In this document: piece by piece, positions 1-10,795 of the stretch
Numbering within the stretch: position 1 is the stretch's first letter
Layout of the letters: each line of letters starts with the position of its first letter
Assembly: GCA_013403005.1 (NCBI GenBank)
Contig: JACBOA010000001.1
Location: forward strand, 248,001 to 312,000
Source: Methanobacteriaceae archaeon
Lineage (GTDB): Archaea; Methanobacteriota; Methanobacteria; Methanobacteriales; Methanobacteriaceae
Reading direction: 5' to 3'
Length of the DNA stretch: 64,000 nt
Notes under the pieces: model-generated
The model's input: only the letters and a program-made list of their open reading frames with translations
Databases searched by the model: none
Told to the model about the DNA's origin: nothing
Translations under genes and position numbers: made by a program

Positions 1-162
1 TTTATAGCATAATCCAAATGTGTTGGCTCGTAATTTTGTGGTATTTTTAGTGATGGTGGGTTTGGTAATTGACCATAGTTTTTGAGTATTAGATGTATAT
101 TTGAGGTGAAGATTCATTTAAAAATCCAATAATAATAAGGGGTTATTTACTAAGAGGCTCTT

Positions 163-645
163 TTAAGTTTTTTTTAACTGTTCTTCAGCATCTGGAGGTC
201 CTTCTGTAATCTTTGGATAAGGCCTACCGAATTTCATTCCAAGATCTCGTAAAATGGTTCTCACATGTTTTTCTGAGAACTCTGGGCCAAATTCTTCTTT
301 TATGAGTTTTTTAACTTCTTTTGTTGTCCAATCATCTCTTTTACTTAATTTTTCTTTCAATTCAGCTTTATTTTTCTCACTGAGTTGACCTGGTCTTCCA
401 CCACCATATTTTGGTTTTAATCCTTCGTATCCTTCTTCGTTCCATCTCTCTTGCCAAATGTACCCCACGCGCTTAGTTGCTCCTGATTTAGAGGCTGCGA
501 GTTCGACTGAATCACCCATGTATCGATTTCGAATGAAATGCAATCTGTTTAAAACTTTCACGTCTTTTTCCAAAGTTTTAATTCTTTCATTAAGCTCTTC
601 AGCCGACATATGGCGCTTAATCTCAATACGATCCCACTTTGACAT
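163..645 (-). pseudogene. IS630-type transposase, N-terminal helix-turn-helix part only
   Basis: The 160-residue product looks like the DNA-binding half of an IS630/Tc1-type transposase: an N-terminal coiled segment, a helix-turn-helix (about residues 40-90), a GGGRPGQLS linker and a winged-helix region with WTTKEVKKLIKEEFG. The catalytic DDE domain that should follow is missing. The gene ends at a run of eight A on the coding strand (plus-strand T at 168-175). A -1 slip there would add NLKEPLSK before another stop, so no DDE domain lies in the 160 bp left of it. IS630 elements are known to use frameshifting at such runs. The start chosen is the ATG of MSKWDRIEIK; an upstream ATG at 666 gives a hydrophobic extension that is unlikely. 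It is either a transposon remnant or a domesticated DNA-binding protein. Confidence 0.7.
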
Positions 646-666
646 GATATAAATTATATAAATCAA

Positions 667-1071
667 TATAAAAAGTTTAGTATTTAAATATAAATTTAAA
701 TTAAATGAAAACTTATTTTAATGAAAGAAAACTGGAGAATTATTTAAGAAAAAAAATTATCAACAATCGTTTTTAAGTAAATTATAGTGAATGGGCAACG
801 TATATAAAGTAAAATTAAAAATATATTCAAGATAGTAAATGGTGATCAAAATAAAAAAAATCTGAAAAAATTTTAAAAAATTTTCTGATCACTCTTTGAA
901 ATGATCTAACTCATTGATATTAGAGTAAAGATCATTTCAAGCCTTTTTGGATAAATTAGTGATGGATTAGATACTTTTTGTATAAAAAAGTTCAGCAAAT
1001 ATTTTTTCCGGCATATATTTCCAGCATTTAATTTAATTCATTTAAAATTAGTGAATAAAGAGTTGAATAAC
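667..1071. other. AT-rich intergenic stretch with strong inverted repeats
   Basis: No ORF of note. The stretch holds two adjacent inverted repeats: GTGATCA (842-848) with TGATCAC (886-892) around an A/T-only core, and TTGAAATGATCT (896-907) with AGATCATTTCAA (929-940). It lies between the transposase remnant and a small basic ORF. Confidence 0.6.
896..940. repeat. Perfect 12-bp inverted repeat (hairpin)
   Basis: Arms TTGAAATGATCT and AGATCATTTCAA pair perfectly. Inside the 21-nt gap, ACTC (909-912) can pair with GAGT (923-926), which extends the stem and leaves a 10-nt loop. The right arm is followed by GCCTTTTTGG. It could be a transcript terminator, a structured RNA or a transposon end; the sequence does not decide between these. 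Confidence 0.55.
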
Positions 1072-1158
1072 ATGGCAAAAATTAAAGGAACCAAGAGAAG
1101 AACTAAAGCAAAGCATAAGAAACCTGGAAGCAAACGAGGCAGAGGAGTAAAACACTAA
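1072..1158 (+). CDS. Small highly basic protein, 28 residues, unknown function
   Basis: The ORF starts ATG and encodes MAKIKGTKRRTKAKH and so on to GRGVKH. More than half of the residues are Lys, Arg or His, and there is no acidic residue. The composition resembles ribosomal-protein tails or nucleic-acid-binding peptides. Upstream there is only a weak Shine-Dalgarno-like AGTTGA. The ORF stands alone between two AT-rich intergenic stretches. I do not recognise the family. It could be a chance ORF, but its codon regularity and absence of hydrophobic or acidic residues make a real RNA- or DNA-binding peptide plausible. Confidence 0.4.
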   Translation: MAKIKGTKRRTKAKHKKPGSKRGRGVKH

Positions 1159-1454
1159 TTTAATTGTCCAATTTCTGGTGGATTTAACCAACACTCTAAG
1201 ATTGTAATAGGATTATAAATCCACTTATAAGTTAATGATTTTAAAATTAATATAAAATTACAAATTCAATTTTTATCAGATGGATTTATATCTTTTTTAA
1301 CTTTTTATATCATTAGCTTGGTACCGATTCAATCAATATTTCATTTTAATCTTTTTTAATGTTGGTGAATATCAAAATTGAATAATATTATTTAGTAGCA
1401 TTTAGTAGCCAGGTAAAATCAGCATTACAGCGCAACTAGAACTGAGGCGTATTC

Positions 1455-2687
1455 ATGGGGAAGACATTTCTAAATTTGATGGATCCAGATGAAGTTAAAG
1501 AAATTGTGGATTCATTTAAAGTTCAGGAAAAGGTAGAAAAAATTAATCTAAGTGATGTTTACAGGCGAGTTTTAGCTGAAGATGTCTATGCCACAATAGA
1601 TCTCCCTCCCTTTGAACGTGCAGCTATGGATGGCTATGCAGTACGTGCCCAGGACACCTTTGGAGCTTCGGAGGATAATCCTCTGACTTTAAAGTTAATT
1701 GAAAAAGTTCAAGCAGGAGATGTTCCATTAAAAAAAGTGGATGAAGGCACTTGTAGCGAGATTGGAACCGGAGCACCCATGCCAGAAGGTTCTGATTCTG
1801 TGGTTATGGTTGAATTCACCGATATTAAGGGAGGAGATGTTCAGATATTTGAGGCAGTTACCCCTGGAGCCAATACCACGGCCAGAGGTTCTGACATGGA
1901 AAAAGGAAAACTGCTCTTATCAAAGGGCACCCTACTCACTCCGGATAAAATTGGAGTTTTAAGTGCAATTGGTTTGTCAGAAGTCCCAGTATTCAGAAAA
2001 CCCACAGTTGCGGTTATTTCTACAGGTAATGAGCTTATTAACCCTGGTGATGATATTCAATACGGTCAATTATATGATACTAATTCACAATCTATTTCCA
2101 GCGCCGTAAAATCATGTGGTTGCACCCCATTAACATCTGAAATTGTTAAAGATGATTATAATTCTATTAAAAATAAAATAGATGAATTTAAACATGCTGA
2201 TGTGATAATAACATCTGGGGGGACATCTGCTGGAGCGGGTGATGTTCTGCGTAGGGTGGTGGATGATATGGGGGATGTTCTAGTTCATGGAATTTCCACA
2301 AAACCAGGTAAACCAACCTTAATTGGCACCATACCTCGAGAAAATACTAATTTAATTTTATTCGGCCTTCCAGGATATCCTGTTGCTGCTTTAATGGTGT
2401 TTCAGGGTTTTGTAGCTCCGTTTTTAAAGAAGATTGCAGGGATTCCTCAAGACTCCCATGAAAAAGAGGGTTTTTCACTTAATATATCTCGCAGATATCA
2501 CTCTGCAAGGGGAAGAAGCCAGCTGGTCCTGGTGAAGATCCAGGGAAATGTTGCTCATCCAATATTAAAAGATTCTGGTGCCATCACCGCCCTTGCTGAA
2601 GCTGATGGTTATTTTGAAGTTCCCAAGAATGTAGAAATCATTGAAAAAGATGAAAAAATCAAGGTTATGCCTTTATCTGGATTTTAA
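1455..2687 (+). CDS. moeA: Molybdopterin molybdotransferase MoeA
   Basis: MoeA inserts molybdenum (or tungsten) into adenylylated molybdopterin, the last step of the cofactor that methanogens need for formylmethanofuran and formate dehydrogenases. The 410-residue length is normal for the family. Visible motifs are LPPFERAAMDGYAVR near residue 50, EIGTGAPMPEGSD near 100, the molybdopterin-binding domain with STGNEL near 190 and TSGGTSAGAGDV near 255, then KPGKPT and GLPGYPVAAL near 280-310, and a C-terminal domain IV. It stands alone, convergent with the gene to its right. Methanobacteriales often carry two moeA paralogues, so which metal this copy serves is unknown. Confidence 0.95.
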   Translation: MGKTFLNLMDPDEVKEIVDSFKVQEKVEKINLSDVYRRVLAEDVYATIDLPPFERAAMDGYAVRAQDTFGASEDNPLTLKLIEKVQAGDVPLKKVDEGTCSEIGTGAPMPEGSDSVVMVEFTDIKGGDVQIFEAVTPGANTTARGSDMEKGKLLLSKGTLLTPDKIGVLSAIGLSEVPVFRKPTVAVISTGNELINPGDDIQYGQLYDTNSQSISSAVKSCGCTPLTSEIVKDDYNSIKNKIDEFKHADVIITSGGTSAGAGDVLRRVVDDMGDVLVHGISTKPGKPTLIGTIPRENTNLILFGLPGYPVAALMVFQGFVAPFLKKIAGIPQDSHEKEGFSLNISRRYHSARGRSQLVLVKIQGNVAHPILKDSGAITALAEADGYFEVPKNVEIIEKDEKIKVMPLSGF

Positions 2688-2774
2688 TTTCACAATCCAA
2701 TTATAATCAAATTATTAAAATAATTTTTATCCTATTAATATTTATATTATTTTTATTATTTTACAGTATTAATG

Positions 2775-3506
2775 CTAGTATACATCAAAAAGGTCCCCTA
2801 AAACCATCTTTTTATCTGTTTCTACCATTTTGGGAATCTTCCCAATTGTACCGGCATTTTCTCCAGCTATTACCATTACTCCTCTGAAGTGTTCTCTCAA
2901 TTCATCGGATTTAGCTAGAGAATTTTCCACCAATTCTTCATCCTTCTCCCCGGTGGCATGGTTTGCTATGGCTGTTGCCAGAGCATCAGCAATGCTAGCT
3001 TCATCTGCAAAAACGGTAACAGAATCTGCCCGTCCAAAGCTTATGGAGTGCCCCACGGTTCCTGAGGAGGTGCAAATACCGGCTGGTGTGTTTTTCTGTT
3101 TGATTCTAAAACCAATTTTTCCTGAAAGAGATGATTCACCAGCATACAGTCCTATAATCACATTTTTATCAGTCTTAAGAGCTATATCGCCTCCGTTATC
3201 TACAATAACATGTTTAGCACCTTGCTTTAACAGATAATTCATAGATAGTTGGGAGATGGTCCCAGCCACTGCAGCCATAGGACCCACACCAGCTATGTTG
3301 GCAGCTTTTGCCATCAATTCCACGATAAGGGGAGCTTCAATTATTTTAACAGGCTCCAAACTAGTTTGAAACTCTTTATTTCTTCTGATATAATTTTTTA
3401 AATCCTGGCGTTGTTTTAAAATAAAATTAGGGAGATGGTAGGGTTCAATATCGGATTTAAGCATAATGCTGGTTTCATGGATCAGAATCCTCTTTTTTAT
3501 CATCAC
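2775..3506 (-). CDS. UPF0280 family protein (ApbE-like fold)
   Basis: This 243-residue protein matches the UPF0280 family of methanogens, whose members are thought to be related to the ApbE/thiamine-biosynthesis lipoprotein fold. Recognisable features are VGPMAAVAGTISQL near residue 75, the VIVDNGGDIAL block near 100, GICTSSGTVGHS near 145 and SVTVFADEASIADALATAIAN near 165. The Asp/Thr-rich blocks are those used for flavin and metal binding in ApbE, but no function is established. The first two codons are both ATG, and either may be the start. The gene is transcribed away from the PH-domain gene to its right. Confidence 0.8.
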   Translation of the reverse strand: MMIKKRILIHETSIMLKSDIEPYHLPNFILKQRQDLKNYIRRNKEFQTSLEPVKIIEAPLIVELMAKAANIAGVGPMAAVAGTISQLSMNYLLKQGAKHVIVDNGGDIALKTDKNVIIGLYAGESSLSGKIGFRIKQKNTPAGICTSSGTVGHSISFGRADSVTVFADEASIADALATAIANHATGEKDEELVENSLAKSDELREHFRGVMVIAGENAGTIGKIPKMVETDKKMVLGDLFDVY

Positions 3507-3714
3507 TAAAGGAATATGGTTAATGCAGTTGATAAACTATTAATAGATTACCAGTCATATCATGTAAAGTTCATATTCAAATACTTTCCAAGCCAATGTT
3601 TCATTATAGTTTAACCAGGCAAAGTCCATTTTCAAACTTATTCCCTTAAATTTCTTACTCACTAAAATAGTTACAATTAATCATAGTTTTTGGAAATTAA
3701 CGGTGGTATATTAA

Positions 3715-4329
<615 letters not shown>

Positions 4330-4443
4330 TCCGGCGAATATGAAAATAGAATCAAGTACATATTTTAGGGAGATTAAAGTTTCCTCATTATTTTAATTTT
4401 TATCTAACTTATTCAAAAACTGAATTAAAAGGAATATATAGAC

Positions 4444-5618
4444 ATGGGCATGAAAAACTATGACGTGGCAGTAGTCGGTGCTGGGCCAGTGGGTTCAACA
4501 TTCGCCAGATATATGGCGCAAAAAGGGTTTGAAGTTGCCATGATAGAGAAAAAGAAGGAGATTGGCGTACCATTACAATGCGCAGGCCTTCTGGGTAAAC
4601 AAATAAAAAAAGTAAATATTCTACCGGATGAATTTATAATTAATTCTGTTAAAGGAGCATTCTTACATTCACCTGAAGATAATGTGCTATTTGTCAGTAA
4701 AAAAAAGCCAGAAGCATACGTCCTGGACAGGGTGGGATATGATAAATTTCTGGCAGAATTAGCAGAAAATTCCGGTGCAAATCTATTTTTAAAACATAAA
4801 GTGGAGAAAATAGATCCGACTAAAGGTATCATAACGGTTAAAGATAATGAAAAAACTAAAATATCTGCTGATTTAATAGTAGGAGCTGATGGACATTCTT
4901 CAGTAGTATCTAGAACCTTCAATCCTCCCCCTGAATCATTCCGGGCAGCACAATACCTTGTTGATTTCAAAGAAAAAAGGTTTGATAAAAATTATGTAGA
5001 TCTTTATGTTGATTCAAAAATTTCTCCGGGCTTTTTTTGGACCATACCTTTATCTGAATCCACAGCCAGGGTAGGGCTTTTCGCCGATGCAAACTACCAA
5101 CAATTAACCCAGTATATCAATGAATCAATTAATAAAAAGACTCAACTTAAAGGAGCAACCATCTTAAAGAAATATTATGGGGTTATTCCAAAGCACAACC
5201 CGAGAAAGCAGCTAGTAAAGGATAGGGTTATTTTAATGGGTGATGCTGCATCCCAGATCAAGCCAACCACTGGTGGAGGTCTAATAATGGGCTTTAAATG
5301 TGCTGAAATAGCTTCCAAGGTTGCTTCAAAAGCTCTAGAAGATGAAGACATTAAATTACTTAAAGATTATCCTAGAAAATGCAATGATCAATTCAAAAAA
5401 GAGTTAAAAGTACAATTAATGGTTCACAAGGTTTTTAGATCCCTTACTGATTCTGATCTGGAATTCATGTTCAGTAAGCTCAAAGAAGAAGGTGCAGAGG
5501 ATATTATATCGCAGTATGGGGATATGGACACCCAATCCACATTGGTTAAAGAAATGTTTAAAAGAGGCATTCTCTTTTCTATTCTACCTAAAATGTTGTC
5601 CCGGGGGATATCCATCCT

Positions 5619-5628
<10 letters not shown>
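4444..5628 (+). CDS. Geranylgeranyl reductase family flavoprotein (archaeal lipid saturation)
   Basis: This family includes digeranylgeranylglycerophospholipid reductase, which saturates the isoprenoid chains of archaeal ether lipids. The 394-residue protein has an N-terminal FAD Rossmann motif (VAVVGAGPVGSTFARYMAQKG), the CAGLLG block that takes the place of the family's PxxYxWG-type region, LIVGADGHSS near residue 145 and the second FAD contact GDAASQIKPTTGGGLIMGF near 270. Methanobacteriales have several paralogues, so the exact substrate is uncertain. The next gene starts 10 nt inside its 3' end, which indicates co-transcription. An ATG two codons downstream (MKNYDVAVV) is an equally good start. 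Confidence 0.85.
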
Positions 5629-6653
<1,025 letters not shown>

Positions 6654-6760
6654 CTGAGCATTTTCAAACTTTTTAATAAGGCTGCTCTTTTAAAAACTCT
6701 GATTTACTCCCCTGTTACTTGAGGGGTTTGCAAATCCTAATTCAAACCAAGATTTTATGA

Positions 6761-6769
6761 TTATATAAA
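6761..6769 (+). promoter_or_regulatory. TATA box upstream of the citramalate synthase-like gene
   Basis: TTATATAAA lies in an AT-rich region. It would place the transcript start about 25 nt downstream, some 70 nt before the GGTGA-supported ATG at 6862. It is called from match to the archaeal consensus and position only. Confidence 0.4.
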
Positions 6770-6861
6770 TTGATTACACAATTTTAATAAAAATTCACTT
6801 ATATGTGAACATCTATGGGGATAAAATCGTATTGATTGAAAATTTATACATGGTGAATCCA

Positions 6862-8349
6862 ATGAAAGCCCGAATATTCGATACCACGCTTCGTGACGGA
6901 GAACAAACACCGGGAATATCCTTAACCCCGGATGAAAAACTTTTAATAGCCAGAAAGCTGGACGAATTAGGAGTAAATGTTATTGAAGCAGGTTCCGCCA
7001 TTACATCTGTAGGGGAAAGGGAAGGTATTAAAAAAGTAACCTCCGAAGGCCTTTCTGCGGAGATATGCAGTTTCACCCGGGCAGTTCAGGTGGATATAGA
7101 TGCAGCTATTGAATGTAATGTTGACAGCATTCATCTGGTAGTTCCCACATCAGACCTGCACCTGGAACACAAATTACGCAAATCCCGGGAAGAAGTGAAA
7201 GCCATGGCTGTTGAGTCCACTCAATACGCTGTGGACCATGGACTTCTAGTGGAAATATCTGCAGAAGACTCCACCCGCAGTGATATGGGATACTTGAAAG
7301 ATATTTTCCAGGCAGGTGTTGATGCCGGGGCTAAGCGCATATGTGCCTGCGACACGGTGGGGATGCTAACACCGGAGCGTTCATTTGAATTTTACAGTCA
7401 ACTGGCAGAACTGAAAGTTCCCTTGAGTGTGCACTGTCACAATGACTTTGGACTGGCTGTGGCCAACTCCCTTTCAGGAATCCGGGCCGGAGCAACTCAG
7501 GCCCACGTCACCATTAACGGAATAGGTGAAAGAGCAGGTAATGCTTCCTTAGAAGAATTGGTAGTTTCATTATACTCTTTATACGATGTTAAGACCGATG
7601 TAAACATTCAAATGCTCTATGAAGTTTCTAAGATGGTGGCCAGGATAACTGGAATGTACCTACAGCCCAACAAGGCCATTGTAGGTGAAAACGCCTTTGC
7701 TCATGAGTCAGGTATACATGCAGATGGAGTTATGAAGAAAGCTGAAACATACGAACCCATCACACCAGAACTTGTGGGGCACAGGCGTCGATTTGTCATG
7801 GGAAAACATGTAGGCTCCCACATAATCAAACAAAGAATTGATGAAATGGGTTTCAGAGTTGATGATGAAAAATTCTCACAAATATTCAACCGGATCAAAT
7901 CACTGGGAGATATGGGAAAATGCGTCACCGACGTGGATTTACAGGCCATAGCAGAGGATGTTTTAGGAGTAATGGCTGAGAAACCCGTGGAGCTGGAAGA
8001 ACTTACCATTGTTTCAGGTAACAAGGTAACACCCACTGCATCTGTGAAGCTTAAAATAGGGGATGTTGAAAAATTAGAGGCAGGTGTGGGTGTGGGTCCG
8101 GTTGACGCTGCTATTGTAGCCATCAAAAAAACCATCGAAGACGTGGCAGAAATTGAATTTGAAGAATATCACGTGGATGCCATAACCGGTGGAACAGACG
8201 CCCTTATAGATGTGGTGGTTAAACTCAAACATGATGGTAAAATAGTGAGTGCCAGAAGCACCCAACCCGATATTATAAACGCCAGTGTAGAGGCTTTCCT
8301 CGGCGGTATTAACAAAGTACTCAGTGATAAGGAGCTTGGAAAACATTAA
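6862..8349 (+). CDS. cimA: (R)-citramalate synthase / 2-isopropylmalate synthase family enzyme
   Basis: This enzyme belongs to the acetyl-CoA-dependent condensing (HMG-lyase-like TIM barrel) family. It opens with RIFDTTLRDGEQTPG and carries the metal motif SVHCHNDFG near residue 192 and NGIGERAGNASLEE near 215. The C-terminal third (from about 375) is the LeuA regulatory dimer domain. The full length of 495 residues excludes homocitrate synthase AksA, which lacks that domain. CimA (isoleucine and methanogen C4-acid route) and LeuA (leucine) cannot be told apart with certainty from sequence alone; overall resemblance to the archaeal CimA group makes that the first choice. The start at 6862 is chosen because GGTGA lies 5 nt upstream; an upstream GTG at 6805 would add 19 unsupported residues. 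Confidence 0.8.
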   Translation: MKARIFDTTLRDGEQTPGISLTPDEKLLIARKLDELGVNVIEAGSAITSVGEREGIKKVTSEGLSAEICSFTRAVQVDIDAAIECNVDSIHLVVPTSDLHLEHKLRKSREEVKAMAVESTQYAVDHGLLVEISAEDSTRSDMGYLKDIFQAGVDAGAKRICACDTVGMLTPERSFEFYSQLAELKVPLSVHCHNDFGLAVANSLSGIRAGATQAHVTINGIGERAGNASLEELVVSLYSLYDVKTDVNIQMLYEVSKMVARITGMYLQPNKAIVGENAFAHESGIHADGVMKKAETYEPITPELVGHRRRFVMGKHVGSHIIKQRIDEMGFRVDDEKFSQIFNRIKSLGDMGKCVTDVDLQAIAEDVLGVMAEKPVELEELTIVSGNKVTPTASVKLKIGDVEKLEAGVGVGPVDAAIVAIKKTIEDVAEIEFEEYHVDAITGGTDALIDVVVKLKHDGKIVSARSTQPDIINASVEAFLGGINKVLSDKELGKH

Positions 8350-8522
8350 AAACTATGGGCATTAAAGGACTTTATGGAGTATTTAACTTTATGAAGCCTT
8401 CAACGACTTTATGGGGCTTTTGAGGTAACCTTTGAGGTAAATTATCTTTTTAATTCTATTGAATGAAGTCTCAATTAGTAATTAAGAATCTGACAAATAT
8501 GGATATGTTATAGGTTGAAATA

Positions 8523-9056
8523 ATGAAGGAATATCAGATTTTGGGTAATAAGATTCAAATGGCAAGTTTTATTACAGAAATAAATGACCCGAATAAAACC
8601 ATCAACATGATCCAGGATGTAAGTTCACGTTGCAATAATGGGAATTGCACCATCCAGATAATAAATGCACAGGGAATAGCTGGTGAAAAACATTTATTAC
8701 AGGCAATATACCAGGCCCTGAAAGCATTTGATAGGGGTGAAAATATTTCAAAAGACCTGGGATTGGAAATATGTGTCCGTGCATCTTTTCAGAGGCAAAT
8801 ATCCAGGGCTTTACAGATTCTGGGTATTAAGAAAGGAGAAAACTCAGTATATGTACTGGTAATCAACGGTGATAATCAGGTTCTTTCTCAAATAATGGAG
8901 ATTCTGGGAAAAAACCATGAAGAAGTCTTTGAAGTTGATACTAATATTAATACTTTAAAAAACATTTATAAGGTCAATGATAAGGAAATAGCTGCTGCAG
9001 GGAATATTGAAAGGGTTATGATAGAAAGAACAGCTCTATTAAGTCTTGAAATCTAA
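8523..9056 (+). CDS. cgi121: KEOPS complex subunit Cgi121
   Basis: The 177-residue protein resembles archaeal Cgi121, the KEOPS subunit that binds the tRNA 3' end during t6A37 synthesis together with Kae1, Bud32 and Pcc1. Characteristic segments are QIINAQGIAGEKHLLQAIYQALKAF near residue 45, LEICVRASFQRQISRALQILGIKKG near 85-105 and a C-terminal NIERVMIERTALL. Other KEOPS genes are not adjacent. The call rests on recognition of the family pattern. Confidence 0.8.
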   Translation: MKEYQILGNKIQMASFITEINDPNKTINMIQDVSSRCNNGNCTIQIINAQGIAGEKHLLQAIYQALKAFDRGENISKDLGLEICVRASFQRQISRALQILGIKKGENSVYVLVINGDNQVLSQIMEILGKNHEEVFEVDTNINTLKNIYKVNDKEIAAAGNIERVMIERTALLSLEI

Positions 9057-9094
9057 TTATAAATTACTTGTAGATGGATCGGGATTTTTCCCAT

Positions 9095-10561
9095 TCACAA
9101 TTCCTTTTTTACTAAATTTTTCTTTTCTATTCTTTTTATAGCTTCTTCTGCCCCATGACGGACATAGGCGTCTTCATCCTTCAGTAAAGCTTTCAAAGAA
9201 TCCAGAGCAGTTGTTGAACCTATCTCTCCAAGTGCTTCTGATGCTTTTTTCCTGATAAGTGGATTTTCATTTTTTAAAGCATTTTTAAGTGGTTTAACAG
9301 CTTTTTCACCAAATTTGACCAGTGCAAGTACAGTTTTCCATCGAACACCTGCATTATCATCTTTCAAATTCCCGATGAGTGGTTCGATTGCCCTGGGATC
9401 TCCAATTTCTCCCAGAGCCCAGACAACTCTACTACGGACATTGGGATCATCAGATTGGATTGCATCAATCAGGGGTAAAACTGCAGGTTCTTTAATCTTC
9501 TCCAGAGCTTCAGAAGCTCTCCACTGGACACTGGGATTTTCATCCTTCAAGGCTTTGATGAGAAAGGGAATTGCACGGGGATCTTTAATCTCTCCCAGAA
9601 CTTCGGCTGCTCGATGTTTAAGATCAGGATCATCTTCTTTAAGGGCATCAATCAATACTCCAACTGCTTCTTCAGGCCCGAACTTTTCAATCACTTCTTC
9701 GATATGACTTTGCCTATGTTTAGAGATTTTATCAGATTTCTTCAGATGTCTCATTCTTGTTTTTCTACTTTTCAGTTTTTTCAAAACATCAGATGCAGTT
9801 TTACGAACGTCAGGGTCTTTATCATTCAGTAAAGGTTTAATGGCCGGTATGAATTTATAATTTCCCAGCTTCCCAATTATCTGAACTGCCTTTTCCCTTA
9901 CATGAGGATCTTCATCTTTCAATAAGGCATTTAACACATTAAGCGGTATTTTATTAAGTTTTGCCAGGGCATTTAAGCTGCATTTGCGAACCTGCCAGCT
10001 TTCATCTTGCAAAGCCTGCAAAAGGGGAGGGACTGATCTTTGGTCATCAATCTCTCCCAGTGCATCTGCAGCAGAGTGACGCACTTCCTTGTTGTCATCT
10101 TGAAGGGCTGCGATAAGGGGCAAAACAGCATCAACACTTCCCACTTTCCCCAGAGCGTCTGATGCTCTCCACCTCATATCATCTTCCTCATCCCATTCTA
10201 AAATCCATATCAGGTACTCTGTAGCCTGTTTACCTCCAATTTCTCCCAATGCAAAGATAGCTATTTCCTTAAAATCTCTATTTTCATATTCTATACTTTC
10301 TATGATAGGTTCAGCAGCTTTTTTATCTCCAATTTCTCCCAGGGCGTAAACTACCATCTGACGAACAGTTTCATCTTCATCTACCAGTGCTTCAATCAGC
10401 GCATCCACCGCAAATTTAGCCTCCAAATCTCCCAGAGCTTCCGCTGCAGAGTACCGGACCATACTGTCCTCCTGGTAGAAGAGAGCCATTAGAAGTTTTT
10501 CTTCATTGAACTCTTCTTTAAATTTACTCACATCTTCCGGAGTGATTACTAATTTACGCAT
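9095..10561 (-). CDS. HEAT-repeat protein (PBS-lyase-type repeats)
   Basis: The 488-residue product consists almost wholly of 30-32-residue helical repeats of the form DEDxxVRxxAAEALGEIGDxRAxxPLIxAL, about 14-15 copies. A charged break at about residues 270-290 (KSRKTRMRHLKKSDKISKH) divides them into two blocks. Such repeats form a solenoid used for protein-protein contacts, and in some relatives for phycobilin lyase activity, which is not expected here. No catalytic residues are visible. It is convergent with cgi121, only 38 bp away. Its partner is unknown. Confidence 0.85.
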   Translation of the reverse strand: MRKLVITPEDVSKFKEEFNEEKLLMALFYQEDSMVRYSAAEALGDLEAKFAVDALIEALVDEDETVRQMVVYALGEIGDKKAAEPIIESIEYENRDFKEIAIFALGEIGGKQATEYLIWILEWDEEDDMRWRASDALGKVGSVDAVLPLIAALQDDNKEVRHSAADALGEIDDQRSVPPLLQALQDESWQVRKCSLNALAKLNKIPLNVLNALLKDEDPHVREKAVQIIGKLGNYKFIPAIKPLLNDKDPDVRKTASDVLKKLKSRKTRMRHLKKSDKISKHRQSHIEEVIEKFGPEEAVGVLIDALKEDDPDLKHRAAEVLGEIKDPRAIPFLIKALKDENPSVQWRASEALEKIKEPAVLPLIDAIQSDDPNVRSRVVWALGEIGDPRAIEPLIGNLKDDNAGVRWKTVLALVKFGEKAVKPLKNALKNENPLIRKKASEALGEIGSTTALDSLKALLKDEDAYVRHGAEEAIKRIEKKNLVKKEL

Positions 10562-10795
10562 TTATATCCTCTACCCGTTAACGTTCCAAGGGGTTCTAGG
10601 AATTTAATTGTACCAATTTTATCATCAATTTGTATAATCAAAGGATGTGACCATATATTCCAATATTGTCGAAATAAAGGAATATAGTTTCCCAATAAAA
10701 GTTTTATTTATTAACTATATCCTCCGAGGAAAGGATTTTTTTAATCCTATAAATTAGATCTAGCTTTTTGAACTGATTCGCAAACTTTAATTTTT

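Noticed and set aside
6707..6726. CCCCT/AGGGG hairpin downstream of the tRNA methyltransferase gene
   Set aside because: Only five base pairs with an eight-base loop and no U-run; too weak to call a terminator.
9315..9707. 130-codon plus-strand ORF opposite the HEAT-repeat gene
   Set aside because: Antisense shadow of a repetitive gene; Ser/Arg/Leu-rich translation is typical of such shadows.
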